Origin: Pseudomonas anatoliensis
GTDB taxonomy: Bacteria; Pseudomonadota; Gammaproteobacteria; Pseudomonadales; Pseudomonadaceae
Direction: 5' to 3'
Assembly (NCBI RefSeq): GCF_017976235.1
Contig: NZ_JACVHC010000001.1
Location: 992,001 to 1,056,000, forward strand
Length of the DNA: 64,000 bases
The notes under the pieces are model-generated. The model did no database searches. It was not told the DNA's origin and saw nothing but the letters and a program-made list of their open reading frames with translations. Position numbers and translations under genes: made by a program. Positions 1 to 9,037 of this stretch are shown piece after piece (within the stretch, counting starts at the first letter, position 1; every line of letters begins with the position of its first letter).

Positions 1-352
1 GCGGCATCAGCCACAGCAGCCCGAAGCTGGGTGACGAGTGCAACCGCAGGCAATCGAGACTGACATCACTGGCGGCACGCTCTGTCGCCACCGCCAGGCT
101 GTGCAGAATGCCGGACACTTCGGTCAGGTATTGCTCGCCCACTGGCGTCAATGTCACGCCCCTGGCTGTTCTGAGAAATAACTGACGCCCGATCATCGCC
201 TCTAGTTTGGCCAATTGGTGACTGACCGCCGACGGGGTCAAATCCAGCAATTCGGCGGCGCGGGCAACGTTGCCGAAGCGGGCCGTTTGTTCAAAGGCCT
301 GAATGGCTTTCAGGGGTGGCAGGGTCGCAGGTGCTTCGCCAGATGAACTCAT
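1..352 (-). CDS. LysR-family regulator, N-terminal part (cut by window start)
   Basis: The visible 117 residues are the N-terminal winged-helix DNA-binding domain of a LysR regulator of the GcvA type. The helix-turn-helix is about residues 20-60 (FGNVARAAELLDLTPSAVSH), followed by the usual LFLRTARGVTLTPVGEQY stretch, which leads into the linker helix. The ATG at 350-352 is the only good start. The effector-binding domain lies outside the window. It is divergent from the SDR/MFS/transketolase operon starting at 551, and a perfect inverted repeat lies between them, so it is probably that operon's regulator. Family call is firm; target is inferred. Confidence 0.9.
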   Translation of the reverse strand, partial: MSSSGEAPATLPPLKAIQAFEQTARFGNVARAAELLDLTPSAVSHQLAKLEAMIGRQLFLRTARGVTLTPVGEQYLTEVSGILHSLAVATERAASDVSLDCLRLHSSPSFGLLWLMP

Positions 353-427
353 GATGGTTGTTTTTCCGCTGCAAGTGGCTTGGGCCGGGCTTATGGCTAT
401 TCAAGCATTGGCCGACAGCGCTGGCGA

Positions 428-448
428 GTGCTGAATTTTTTTCAGCAC
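428..448. promoter_or_regulatory. Inverted repeat, candidate operator between lysR and SDR operon
   Basis: GTGCTGAA, five T bases, then TTCAGCAC form a perfect 8-bp inverted repeat in the 198-bp divergent intergenic region. It sits about 75 bp upstream of the lysR start and about 100 bp upstream of the SDR start. This is a reasonable place for a LysR-type site serving both directions. It could alternatively act as a small hairpin. Confidence 0.5.
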
Positions 449-550
449 CCAGTGAAGTTTGCGTTATTGCTCGGGGCCGGTCTGGAGGACAAGCTGAGTC
501 ATCGGTTCTTTGCGGACCGAACCCATAAAAACAATTAGAGGAACACCTCC

Positions 551-1300
551 ATGCTTCTCCAAGACAAAGTCGCAATCATCACCGGTGCCGCATCTGCCCG
601 TGGCATCGGCCGCGCTACAGCGACGACATTCGCACAACAAGGCGCGCGTGTTGTCATTCTCGATCTGGATGCATCCGCAGCACGTGACGCCGCCGCGTCG
701 TTGGGCGACGGTCATCTGGGACTGGCGGCTAACGTCGCGGACGAGGCGCAGGTTCAGCAAGCCGTTGCCACCATCATCGAGCACTTCGGTCGTATTGATA
801 TCCTCGTCAACAACGCCGGCATCACCCAACCACTCAAGACACTCGACATTCGTGCATCGGACTATGACAAGGTGCTGGACGTCAGCCTGCGCGGCACCTT
901 GCTCATGTCCCAAGCGGTGATTCCGCTTATGCGTCAACAGGCCTGCGGCAGCATCGTCTGCATGTCGTCCGTGTCAGCCCAACGCGGTGGCGGCATTTTC
1001 GGTGGCCCGCATTACAGCGCGGCCAAGGCCGGTGTGCTGGGGCTGGGCAAAGCCATGGCGCGGGAGCTGGGCCCCGACAACATTCGCGTCAACTCCATCG
1101 CGCCGGGCCTGATCCACACCGATATCACCGGCGGCCTGATGCAAGACGAACGCCGTCACGCCATCATCGACGGCATTCCGCTGGGTCGCCTGGGTGAGGC
1201 GCAGGACGTCGCCAACGCTGCGCTGTTTCTCGCCAGCGACTTGTCCTCTTATCTGACTGGCATCACTTTGGATGTGAACGGCGGCATGCTGATTCACTGA
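551..1300 (+). CDS. SDR-family NAD(P)-dependent oxidoreductase
   Basis: A classical short-chain dehydrogenase of 249 aa. It shows the Rossmann glycine motif TGAASARGIGRA near residue 12, NNAGI near residue 93, the catalytic Ser region (SSVSAQRG) and YSAAKAG with the catalytic Tyr and Lys. The C-terminus (SSYLTGITLDVNGGM) is the usual FabG-type ending. It probably oxidises or reduces a sugar, polyol or hydroxy acid in the cytoplasm. It is first in an operon with an ACS-type MFS transporter, a split transketolase and a lactonase, which suggests that it makes the ketose or keto acid used by the transketolase. A GA-rich Shine-Dalgarno sequence precedes the ATG. Substrate unknown. Confidence 0.9.
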   Translation: MLLQDKVAIITGAASARGIGRATATTFAQQGARVVILDLDASAARDAAASLGDGHLGLAANVADEAQVQQAVATIIEHFGRIDILVNNAGITQPLKTLDIRASDYDKVLDVSLRGTLLMSQAVIPLMRQQACGSIVCMSSVSAQRGGGIFGGPHYSAAKAGVLGLGKAMARELGPDNIRVNSIAPGLIHTDITGGLMQDERRHAIIDGIPLGRLGEAQDVANAALFLASDLSSYLTGITLDVNGGMLIH

Positions 1301-1400
1301 GTACTTCTGGGCGGGCCTGTACGGTCCGTGCGGTTCTGGATCGATGACGCAGCCGGGCCTGATGGCCTGGCGGTCAATAAAAACAAGAGATCAGACCATC

Positions 1401-2699
1401 ATGACTACCCTGTCGCTCGAAGCGGTTTCGACCGTGCGCTCCTCTGCCTATCGCAAAACGGCCTGGCGCCTGATGCCCTTCCTGATGCTGTGCTATTTGT
1501 GCGCCTATCTGGATCGGGTCAACGTCGGCTTCGCCAAGCTGCAAATGATGAACGATCTGGCCCTCAGCGAAACGGTCTACGGGCTGGGCGCCGGCGTGTT
1601 CTTCATCGGTTATTTCCTCTGCGAAGTGCCGAGCAACATCATCCTGCACAAGGTCGGTGCGCGCGTGTGGATCGCGCGGATCATGATCACCTGGGGCATC
1701 GTCTCGGCGCTGTTCGCCTTCGTCGAAACCGCGTGGCAATTCTATGCGCTGCGCTTTCTGCTGGGGATTGCCGAAGCCGGCCTGGCACCGGGCCTGTTGC
1801 TCTACCTCACCTACTGGTTTCCGTCCTACCGTCGGGCACGCATGACGGTGTTGTGGTTCATCGCCATTCCGCTGTCAGGCATGGTCGGTGGCCCGCTGTC
1901 CGGCTGGATCATGAACCACTTTGCAGGCGTGCATGGTTGGGCCGGCTGGCAGTGGATGTTCGTTCTGGAGGCGGTGCCAACCGTGGTCGTCGGGCTGCTG
2001 GTGCTGAGCTATCTGAAAGACGGCGTGCATCAGGCCACCTGGCTGAATGACGAAGAAAAAGCCTTGATCACCCGCGAGCTGGCTGAAGACGACCAGCAAA
2101 AAGTCACCCACGCCTCGGTTGGCGAATTCATTCGCGATCGCCGTCTGTGGCTGCTGGCGGCCATCTACTTCTGCGTGGTGATGGGCCAGTACGCAATCAC
2201 CTTCTGGCTGCCCACACTGGTGCGCAATGCAGGGGTTTCCGACCCGCTGCACATCGGTTTCATGACCAGCCTGCCCTACCTGTGCGCCATCGTCGCGATG
2301 TTGTTGGTGGGCCGCAGTGGTGACAAACATCGCGAGCGCCGCTGGCACCTCATCGTGCCGATGATTGCCGGTGCGATCGGCTTGAGCCTGGCGGCGATGA
2401 TGGGCGGCAACTCAACGCTGTCGATCCTCAGTCTGTGCCTGGCCGCTTCCGGCATTTTGTCGGCGACGTCGCTGTTCTGGATGCTGCCCACCACGCTGCT
2501 CGGCGGGGTGTCTGCCGCCGCTGGCATCGCCGCGGTCAACAGCTTCGCCAATCTCGCCGGGTTCTGCTCGCCTTATCTGATCGGCTGGATCACCACCCTG
2601 ACCGGCTCCAGCGCCATCGGCATGTACCTGATTACGGGCGTGCTATTCCTCGGTGCCAGTCTGGTCCTGCGCATTCCCGCCGCCCTGGTCAATCGTTGA
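1401..2699 (+). CDS. MFS transporter, anion:cation symporter (ACS) type
   Basis: A 12-helix major facilitator protein of 432 aa. The N-terminal signature YLDRVNVGFAKLQM follows the first membrane helix and is typical of the ACS family (glucarate/galactarate, phthalate and hexuronate carriers). I chose the ATG at 1401 because the homologous part begins shortly after it; an ATG 57 bases upstream adds only a nondescript leader. It lies between the SDR and transketolase genes, so it probably imports the organic acid or sugar acid consumed by the operon. Exact substrate not determinable. Confidence 0.9.
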   Translation: MTTLSLEAVSTVRSSAYRKTAWRLMPFLMLCYLCAYLDRVNVGFAKLQMMNDLALSETVYGLGAGVFFIGYFLCEVPSNIILHKVGARVWIARIMITWGIVSALFAFVETAWQFYALRFLLGIAEAGLAPGLLLYLTYWFPSYRRARMTVLWFIAIPLSGMVGGPLSGWIMNHFAGVHGWAGWQWMFVLEAVPTVVVGLLVLSYLKDGVHQATWLNDEEKALITRELAEDDQQKVTHASVGEFIRDRRLWLLAAIYFCVVMGQYAITFWLPTLVRNAGVSDPLHIGFMTSLPYLCAIVAMLLVGRSGDKHRERRWHLIVPMIAGAIGLSLAAMMGGNSTLSILSLCLAASGILSATSLFWMLPTTLLGGVSAAAGIAAVNSFANLAGFCSPYLIGWITTLTGSSAIGMYLITGVLFLGASLVLRIPAALVNR

Positions 2700-2716
2700 G
2701 TTAACGGAGTTTCATC

Positions 2717-3565
2717 ATGACGACTAATCTTTCACACGCTGCATCCCTGAGTCTGACGGAGCGCGCGCACAACATTCGCCGCCATGCGCTGCGCATGGGC
2801 CAGGTCCAGGGTCAGGGCTACGTCGGCCAGGCACTCGGCGCTGCCGATCTGCTGGCGGTGTCTTACTTTCATGCGATGAATCATCGCCCCGCAGACCCTG
2901 AATGGGAGCAGCGCGATCGCTTCTACCTCTCCATCGGTCACTACGCCATTGCGCTGTACGCAGCGCTGATCGAAGCCGAGATCATCCCGCTCGAAGAGCT
3001 GGAAACCTACGGCTCGGACGACAGTCGCCTGCCGATGTCGGGCATGGCCGCCTACACCCCGGGCATGGAAATCACCGGCGGCTCGCTGGGCCAAGGCTTG
3101 GGCATCGCGGTTGGCGCCTGCCTGGGACTCAAGCGCAAAGGCTCGCCCTCCTTCGTCTACAACCTGCTGTCCGATGGCGAGTTGAACGAAGGCTCGACGT
3201 GGGAAGCGGTGATGTCGGCTTCGCACTGGAAGCTCGACAACCTGATCGCCATCGTCGACGTCAACAACCAGCAAGCCGACGGCCACTCCAGTGAAATCCT
3301 CTCGTTCGAACCCATCGTCGATCGCTGGCAGGCGTTTGGCTGGTTCACCCAGCGCGTCGACGGCAATGATCTGGAGGCGCTGGTCAGCGCGTTCGATGCT
3401 GCGCGCAATCACTCCGGCCGTCAGCCGCGGGTGATCATCTGCGACACCAAAATGGGCAAAGGCGTGCCCTTCCTGGAAACCCGCGAGAAAACCCACTTCA
3501 TCCGTGTTGAAGAGCACGAATGGGACCTGGCGCTGCGCAATCTTGAAGAAGGAAAACACCAATGA
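2717..3565 (+). CDS. Transketolase, N-terminal (thiamine-diphosphate binding) subunit
   Basis: At 282 aa this is the first half of a split transketolase. It carries the thiamine-diphosphate/Mg motif SDGELNEGSTWEA followed by IAIVDVNNQQADG, and the GSLGQGLGIAVGACLG segment. It would form a heterodimer with the next gene and move a two-carbon unit between a ketose and an aldose. Its stop overlaps the start of the partner gene by four bases (ATGA), which suggests translational coupling. The residues after the TPP motif match split transketolases of catabolic clusters rather than the 660-aa housekeeping enzyme. No sugar kinase is nearby, which raises the possibility of an unphosphorylated substrate. 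Confidence 0.92.
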   Translation: MTTNLSHAASLSLTERAHNIRRHALRMGQVQGQGYVGQALGAADLLAVSYFHAMNHRPADPEWEQRDRFYLSIGHYAIALYAALIEAEIIPLEELETYGSDDSRLPMSGMAAYTPGMEITGGSLGQGLGIAVGACLGLKRKGSPSFVYNLLSDGELNEGSTWEAVMSASHWKLDNLIAIVDVNNQQADGHSSEILSFEPIVDRWQAFGWFTQRVDGNDLEALVSAFDAARNHSGRQPRVIICDTKMGKGVPFLETREKTHFIRVEEHEWDLALRNLEEGKHQ

Positions 3566-4590
3566 ACAACGCCGTCAAAACACCCATGACGACTGCCGAA
3601 CCGGGCAAGAAACGCCTGACCACGTCGGCGATGATCGCGTCCATTGCTTCGGAGGGCCAAGCCACCAAAGCCGCGCCTTTCGGTCATGCGCTGGCGGCGC
3701 TGGCCGATCAACGCCAGGACATCGTCGGCCTGTCCGCCGACCTGTCCAAATACACCGACCTGCACATCTTCGCCAAGGCCCATCCGGACCGGTTCTATCA
3801 AATGGGCATGGCCGAGCAACTGCTGATGAGCGCAGCCGCAGGCATGGCCCGTGAAGGCTTCGTACCCTTTGCCACGACCTATGCGGTGTTCGCTTCACGG
3901 CGTGCTTATGACTTCATCTGCATGGCCATCGCCGAGGAAAACCTCAACGTCAAAATCGTCTGCGGCCTGCCCGGCCTCACCACCGGTTACGGCCCCAGCC
4001 ATCAGGCCACCGATGATCTGGCCATCTTCCGTGCCATGCCCAACCTGATGATTGTCGACCCCTGCGATGCCCTGGAAATCGAACAGGCCGTACCCGCCAT
4101 CGCCGCACATCAGGGGCCTGTATACATGCGTTTGCTGCGCGGTAATGTGCCGTTGGTGCTCGACGAATACGGCTATCAATTCGAGATCGGCAAAGCCAAA
4201 ACCCTGCGCACGGGTAACGATGTGTTGATCATCTCTACCGGCCTGATGACCATGCGTGCACTGGAAGCCGCCAAGGAACTGCAAGCAGATGGCGTGGATG
4301 CCGCCGTGCTGCACGTACCGACGATAAAGCCGCTGGATGAGCACACCATTCTTACCGAAGCTCGCAAATCAGGTCGCCTGGTGGTCACTGCAGAAAACAG
4401 TTCGATTATTGGCGGACTCGGCGAGGCCGTTGCCGGGGTGCTGCTGCGTAACGGCGTCACGCCAACGTTCAGACAGATTGCCTTGCCCGATGCGTTTCTC
4501 GACGCGGGGGCATTGCCGACACTGCATGATCGTTACGGCATTTCGACCCAGGCCGTCTGCGCGCAGATCAAGCTCTGGCTTGACCGCTGA
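3562..4590 (+). CDS. Transketolase, C-terminal (pyrimidine-binding) subunit
   Basis: A 342-aa partner of the preceding gene. It contains the pyrimidine-binding domain with MGMAEQLLMSAAAGMA (the Glu that activates thiamine diphosphate) and the C-terminal transketolase domain (DVLIISTGLMTMRALEAAKEL). It overlaps the upstream cistron by four bases. The first 35 residues or so are a poorly conserved extension; an internal ATG at codon 9 is a possible alternative start. It should act in the cytoplasm in a ketose two-carbon transfer that feeds central metabolism. A strong hairpin follows the stop codon. Confidence 0.92.
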   Translation: MNNAVKTPMTTAEPGKKRLTTSAMIASIASEGQATKAAPFGHALAALADQRQDIVGLSADLSKYTDLHIFAKAHPDRFYQMGMAEQLLMSAAAGMAREGFVPFATTYAVFASRRAYDFICMAIAEENLNVKIVCGLPGLTTGYGPSHQATDDLAIFRAMPNLMIVDPCDALEIEQAVPAIAAHQGPVYMRLLRGNVPLVLDEYGYQFEIGKAKTLRTGNDVLIISTGLMTMRALEAAKELQADGVDAAVLHVPTIKPLDEHTILTEARKSGRLVVTAENSSIIGGLGEAVAGVLLRNGVTPTFRQIALPDAFLDAGALPTLHDRYGISTQAVCAQIKLWLDR

Positions 4591-4596
4591 CCTGTC

Positions 4597-4620
4597 AGGG
4601 CGCTTATGGACAAGCGCCCT
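4597..4620 (+). terminator. Strong hairpin after the transketolase pair, no T-tract
   Basis: AGGGCGCTT, a 6-base loop, then AAGCGCCCT: a perfect 9-bp stem just after the stop at 4590. There is no T-run, so it is more likely an attenuator or mRNA-stabilising hairpin before the lactonase gene than a full intrinsic terminator. Confidence 0.5.
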
Positions 4621-4713
4621 ACAACTTGAGCACAACGAACAACTTGTACGATGTCCTATCACAAGGTATTACTACGTCTCCCACAAAAAAAATAAAACCA
4701 CGGAGATTGCTAC

Positions 4714-5835
4714 ATGGACTCATCCCTGTCCGCTCGACCTGAAAGCCCTGACCGAGCGCAAGGCAACACCCGCCGCAGCTTCCTGAAAAAGTCCCTTGCT
4801 GTTTCCGCCACACTCGCCACCGTCGGCAGTACCGCGCTAACCCGACTTTCCGAGGCCGCCGAACCCTTGAGTCAGCGCTACCCGGATCCGCTGATTCACA
4901 TCCTCGACGACAGCTTCCTCGAGCTACGTGTGTTCAACGCCAGTGTTGAAAAACTTGCCACCGGTATGCGCTGGGCCGAAGGACCGGTGTGGGTCGGTGA
5001 TGGCCGCTATTTGTTGGTCAGCGACATCCCCAATAATCGCATCATGCGCTGGGATGAAATCACCGACACCTTCACCGTGTACCGCGAACACTCCAACTTT
5101 TCCAACGGCATGTGCCGGGATCGCCAAGGGCGTCTGATTGTCTGCGAAGGCTCCACCACAACCAGCGAAGGCCGCCGCATCACGCGCACCGAATCCAATG
5201 GCACGATCACCGTGCTGGCCGACAGCTTCGACGGCAAGCCCTTCAATTCGCCCAACGACATCGTCTGCAACAGTGACGGTTCGATCTGGTTCACCGACCC
5301 GCCCTTCCAGACCAGCAACAACTACGAAGGCCACAAAGTCACCCCGAGCCAACCCCACGCCGTGTACCGCATCGACGGCGAGAGCAAAAAAGTCACGCGG
5401 GTCATCGACGATCTCAACGGTCCCAACGGCCTGTGCTTTTCTCCCGATGAAAAAACCCTGTACGTCGTCGAAGGTCGCGCCAAGCCCAATCGTCTGGTCT
5501 GGGCAATTGCCGTGAAGGACGACGGCACACTCGGCGAACGCCGCAAGCGCATTGAAGGGCTGGAATATGCCGCGATCGACGGCATCAAATGCGACGAAGC
5601 GGGCAACCTGTGGTGCGGCTGGGGCGGCAATGGTGATCCCAAGGCCGACCTGGAAAAACTCGACGGCGTGCGGGTTTTCAATCCTCAGGGCAAGGCCATC
5701 GGGCACATTTCGCTGCCAGAGCGCTGCCCGAATCTGTGCTTCGGGGGACGCGAAGGGAATCGGCTGTTCATGGCCAGCAGTCACTCGATCTATTCGCTTT
5801 TTGTGAATACTCGAGGGACTACGTTTGCGTTGTAA
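4714..5835 (+). CDS. Exported SMP-30/gluconolactonase-type sugar lactonase
   Basis: A 373-aa protein with a Tat signal near residue 25: RRSFLKKSLAVSATLAT, a twin-arginine followed by a hydrophobic stretch. The mature part is a six-bladed SMP-30/gluconolactonase propeller with WAEGPVWV, SNGMCRDRQGRL, NSPNDIV and GPNGLCFSPDEK segments; the acidic and Asn residues in these would bind the metal. It probably opens a sugar lactone in the periplasm. It lies 123 bp after the transketolase genes behind a hairpin, so it may be the last gene of the operon or have its own promoter. An imperfect CTTGT-N13-ACAAG repeat lies at 4643-4665 in its leader. Confidence 0.88.
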   Translation: MDSSLSARPESPDRAQGNTRRSFLKKSLAVSATLATVGSTALTRLSEAAEPLSQRYPDPLIHILDDSFLELRVFNASVEKLATGMRWAEGPVWVGDGRYLLVSDIPNNRIMRWDEITDTFTVYREHSNFSNGMCRDRQGRLIVCEGSTTTSEGRRITRTESNGTITVLADSFDGKPFNSPNDIVCNSDGSIWFTDPPFQTSNNYEGHKVTPSQPHAVYRIDGESKKVTRVIDDLNGPNGLCFSPDEKTLYVVEGRAKPNRLVWAIAVKDDGTLGERRKRIEGLEYAAIDGIKCDEAGNLWCGWGGNGDPKADLEKLDGVRVFNPQGKAIGHISLPERCPNLCFGGREGNRLFMASSHSIYSLFVNTRGTTFAL

Positions 5836-5884
5836 AAGCCAGGTTCGTTTTGCGACAGTTTCGTGAGTAGCGAAACGATTGACT

Positions 5885-5908
5885 GCCGCGCATCCGAGGA
5901 TGCGCGGC
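5885..5908. terminator. Bidirectional hairpin between convergent genes
   Basis: GCCGCGCATCC-GA-GGATGCGCGGC is a perfect 11-bp stem between the lactonase (plus) and deaminase (minus) genes. A second, smaller inverted repeat, GTTTCG/CGAAAC, lies at 5858-5876. T-runs are short, so termination strength is uncertain. Confidence 0.55.
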
Positions 5909-5979
5909 ATTCAAGCCTGTTTACTGTCCCCGCCTCGCTGGACATTGTGAGCGCAACGTCGCAGGTGCCCAACAGCAGT

Positions 5980-6489
5980 TTACGACCAGAACCCTTTATG
6001 CGGTTCAGCCGCCTCGCTCTCCAGCATCGGCCCCAACACACTGACCTTGCGCTGCCCCTTGGCGAACACCTCGCGGCACGGCAGCGAGAACGTCGGGTTC
6101 TCCGGATGGTCTCCCGTCAACCCCAGCAACGCATGCTCCGACAAGGCATAAACCACCCGCCCGATCCCCGTCCAATACACAGCGCCTGCGCACATGCAGC
6201 AAGGTTCGGCGCTGGTGTACAGCGTGCACAGTTCCAGCTCTTGCGGCGACAGCAGCTTGGCCGCTGCAGCCGCTGCAACCAGTTCGGCATGTTGGGTCGG
6301 ATCACCCTCCGGCGGCATCGAGTTGTTGCCTGCCTCGACAATCACCTTACCGTTGCGGTCGGCTACCAATGCTGCGAACGGATGGCGGCCGCGCTGTTTC
6401 GATGCCTCGGACAAGGCAATGGTCTGGCGCAGCAATGTCAGGTCAAGATCGCTGACACCGGCCGGGATGAGCTGGGTAAATTGATTCAT
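5980..6489 (-). CDS. Nucleoside/nucleobase deaminase (CMP/dCMP deaminase superfamily, guanine-deaminase-like)
   Basis: A 169-aa zinc deaminase. HAE (in TQHAELVAAAAAA) supplies the zinc His and the catalytic Glu, and SAEPCCMCAGAVYW gives the PCxxC zinc cysteines. The length and the GRHPFAALVADRNGKV start fit the guanine deaminase/small tRNA-deaminase-like group rather than true TadA. The ATG at 6487-6489 has an AGGAG Shine-Dalgarno sequence. It lies 31 bp downstream of a nucleobase permease on the same strand, so it probably deaminates the imported purine or pyrimidine in the cytoplasm. The exact base is not clear. Confidence 0.85.
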   Translation of the reverse strand: MNQFTQLIPAGVSDLDLTLLRQTIALSEASKQRGRHPFAALVADRNGKVIVEAGNNSMPPEGDPTQHAELVAAAAAAKLLSPQELELCTLYTSAEPCCMCAGAVYWTGIGRVVYALSEHALLGLTGDHPENPTFSLPCREVFAKGQRKVSVLGPMLESEAAEPHKGFWS

Positions 6490-6520
6490 GGGTAACTCCT
6501 GGGCAGTGGAAAAAACACAG

Positions 6521-7861
6521 TCAGTCGGCCAGTTCAGCCGACGTAGCGCCGATGGTTTCGGTCGATTTTTTTTCGTTGTTGAGTAATAGATTGAGGACGA
6601 TGGCGGTGATCGCACCGAGGAAAATCCCGCTGTCGAGCACCAGCTTCAGCGTTGGGCCGACGTGTTCGAACAGCGCCGGAAAGGACATCGGCAGCACGCC
6701 GACACTCACCGACACGGCGACGATGATGCCGTTGCGCGTCCCCTCGAATTGCACCCGCGACAGTTCCTGAATCCCCGCGACCGTAGTCATGCCGAACATC
6801 ACGATCGCGCAGCCACCGAGCACCGGCGTCGGCACCGCCGCGATCAACGCGCCGAGTTTCGGGAACAAGCCCATCAGCACCATGATTGCCCCGGCAGCAG
6901 CGACGACGAAGCGGCTTTTAACGTTCGAAAGCGCAATCAAACCGGTGTTCTGGGTGAACGCGTTGTAGGGAAAACTGTTGAACAAGCCGCCGAGCATGGT
7001 CGACAAACCGTCGGCGCGAAACGCGTTGCCGAGGGTCTGTTGCGTGGTCGGTTTGCCGGTCAACTTGCCGATTGCCAGGCAGTTGCCGGTGGTCTCGGCC
7101 ATGATCACCAGCATCGCCAGGGTCATGATCAGAATCGGTACCGGCGAGAATTCCGGCGCGCCGAATGCCATCGGCGCACTCAGCTCAAACCACGCCGCTT
7201 CGCTGACCCGGCTGAAGTGAGTCATGCCGCAAGCCGCTGCGATCAGACTGCCGACGAACAAGCCGATCAGCACGCTGAGGTTGCCGATAAAACCCCTGAA
7301 TTTGGCATAGATAACCAGCGTCACACTGACCGTGGCCAAGCCCAGCAACAAGTTGGCGGGATTGCCAAAATCCGCCGAATCGGGATTACCGCCGCCCAAC
7401 CAGATCGCAGCAGCAGGCATCAGCGAGATGCCGATAATGGTGATCAGACTGCCAATCACCACCGGCGGAAAAAACCGCAGCAAACGGCTGAACACCGGCG
7501 CCAGCGCAATGGTGATAAATCCTGCCGCGATCACCGCACCGAAAATCTGACTGAGGCCGAACTCCTTGCCGATCATGATCATCGGCGCCAGCGCAATAAA
7601 CGAGCAGCCCTGAATCAGCGGCAGACGCGCGCCGAACTTCCAGAAACCGAGGGTTTGAATCAACGTCGCCACACCAGAGGTCAACAGGTTGGCGTTGATC
7701 AACAACACCACCTGCGCCGAAGTCAGGCCCATCGCACTGCCAAGAATCAGCGGCACCGCGACTGCTCCCGCGTACATCACCAAAACATGCTGCAAGCCAA
7801 ACGTGAACAACTGGCGCAGCGGCAAAACCTCGTCCACCGGATGAATGCGTTGTGTGGTCAT
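6521..7861 (-). CDS. Nucleobase:cation symporter-2 (uracil/xanthine permease family)
   Basis: A 446-aa membrane protein of the NCS2 family. It has about 12-14 hydrophobic segments and the characteristic QTLGNAFRADGLSTMLGG region; FAAN-type permeases have a similar NxxSxxxGG segment. It also has LFTFGLQHVLVMYAG near the N-terminus. I place the start at the ATG at 7859-7861 because AGGAG lies 8 bases upstream and homology begins there; in-frame starts up to 8017 would add an unlikely hydrophilic leader. It imports a purine or pyrimidine base for the downstream deaminase. The LysR gene at 8085 is divergent and is the likely regulator. Confidence 0.92.
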   Translation of the reverse strand: MTTQRIHPVDEVLPLRQLFTFGLQHVLVMYAGAVAVPLILGSAMGLTSAQVVLLINANLLTSGVATLIQTLGFWKFGARLPLIQGCSFIALAPMIMIGKEFGLSQIFGAVIAAGFITIALAPVFSRLLRFFPPVVIGSLITIIGISLMPAAAIWLGGGNPDSADFGNPANLLLGLATVSVTLVIYAKFRGFIGNLSVLIGLFVGSLIAAACGMTHFSRVSEAAWFELSAPMAFGAPEFSPVPILIMTLAMLVIMAETTGNCLAIGKLTGKPTTQQTLGNAFRADGLSTMLGGLFNSFPYNAFTQNTGLIALSNVKSRFVVAAAGAIMVLMGLFPKLGALIAAVPTPVLGGCAIVMFGMTTVAGIQELSRVQFEGTRNGIIVAVSVSVGVLPMSFPALFEHVGPTLKLVLDSGIFLGAITAIVLNLLLNNEKKSTETIGATSAELAD

Positions 7862-8084
7862 TTCACACGCTCCTGAAGGTGCGGCATCTATTGAGATCGC
7901 GGGCATGCTCAGGGGCGTTTGAAGGTACATCGCCCCGGAGATCGTTTGACGCGGGGTCATATTTGAACGTTTATTACGATGAAACAAATTGGCAACCATC
8001 GCTTTTTTCGATGGCACTTACACGGCACAATCAGGCATTCGCCAGACGCTGATAACCCTCACCTTCGACCCGGGAGTCCACCGC

Positions 8085-8999
8085 TTGCGCTTCTCACTCG
8101 ATCAACTGTTGATGTTCGTCCAAGTGGTCAAAAGCGGATCGTTTTCCGCCGCCGGGCGCAAACTGGGCAAGACCCAATCGACCATCAGCGCGGCGATTGC
8201 CAACCTCGAAACCGACCTCGGCGTCGACCTGTTCGACCGCAGCAACCGCAGCCCTGCCCTCACCGCCAGTGGCCACAAATTGCTGCGGCAGGCCGAGGCC
8301 GTGCTCGAACGCTGCATGACCTTTGAAGCCCACGCCGACTGCCTGTCGGACGACGTCGAACCCAGCCTGACGCTCGCGATTGAAACGCCGTACGGCCCGA
8401 TCATGTCCGTACTCAAAGCCTTCGAAGAAGCGTTCCCCTTCGTCGATCTGATCATCCGCCACCCGGTGTACGGCGATGTCAGCGAGCTCGTCAGCAGCGG
8501 CGAAGCCATACTCGGCGTGGCGTTTTCACAGCCCGACTACCCCAATGAGCTGGCGTTCCAGCAACTGGGCAAACTGATCATGCTGCACGTCTGCCATCCC
8601 GATCACCCGCTGGCGCAACTCGACAACGTCAGCTTCGAGGATCTGCACGTCCATCGACGCCTGGCGTTCAGCGCCCACGCGAGCAAACTGCCCAGCAGCG
8701 AATACCTGCGCTCGACGCAGCTGTGGCAGGCAGAAAGCTATCTGGCTTTACTGGAAATGGTGCGCGCCGGCCTCGGTTGGGCCACCCTGCCCCGTCAACT
8801 CATCCAGCGCGAACTGACCAGAGGGGAGTTGGTAGAACTTCAACTCTCGGCCTACCCGCACACCGACTGGCAAATAGGCGTGGACCTTTTGTGGGCTCGC
8901 CAGCGGCCCTTGGGCAAGGCTGAACGCTGGCTGAAAGAGAAATTGCAGGAAAACAAAGTTTTTGAGCTGGATCGAAATGGACAGATCACCACGCTGTGA
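8085..8999 (+). CDS. LysR-family regulator of the nucleobase genes (inferred)
   Basis: About 304 aa. The N-terminal HTH (FVQVVKSGSFSAAGRKLGKTQSTIS) is followed by ANLETDLGVDLFDRS and a type 2 periplasmic-binding effector domain. I prefer a TTG start at 8085 because GGGAG lies 8 bases upstream and the family's homology begins exactly there; an alternative TTG at 7989 would add 32 residues. It is divergent from the NCS2 permease and deaminase, with about 220 bp between starts, and is probably their activator. There is no evidence of the effector; a purine is the natural guess. Confidence 0.85.
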   Translation: MRFSLDQLLMFVQVVKSGSFSAAGRKLGKTQSTISAAIANLETDLGVDLFDRSNRSPALTASGHKLLRQAEAVLERCMTFEAHADCLSDDVEPSLTLAIETPYGPIMSVLKAFEEAFPFVDLIIRHPVYGDVSELVSSGEAILGVAFSQPDYPNELAFQQLGKLIMLHVCHPDHPLAQLDNVSFEDLHVHRRLAFSAHASKLPSSEYLRSTQLWQAESYLALLEMVRAGLGWATLPRQLIQRELTRGELVELQLSAYPHTDWQIGVDLLWARQRPLGKAERWLKEKLQENKVFELDRNGQITTL

Positions 9000-9037
9000 C
9001 GACGCTGAAAATGGCGCTCAATTGAGAGATTGATCAG

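Noticed and set aside
6662-7876. A 404-codon plus-strand open frame opposite the NCS2 permease
   Set aside because: Composition is that of an antisense shadow (His/Arg/Asp/Gln), and the permease on the minus strand is clear.
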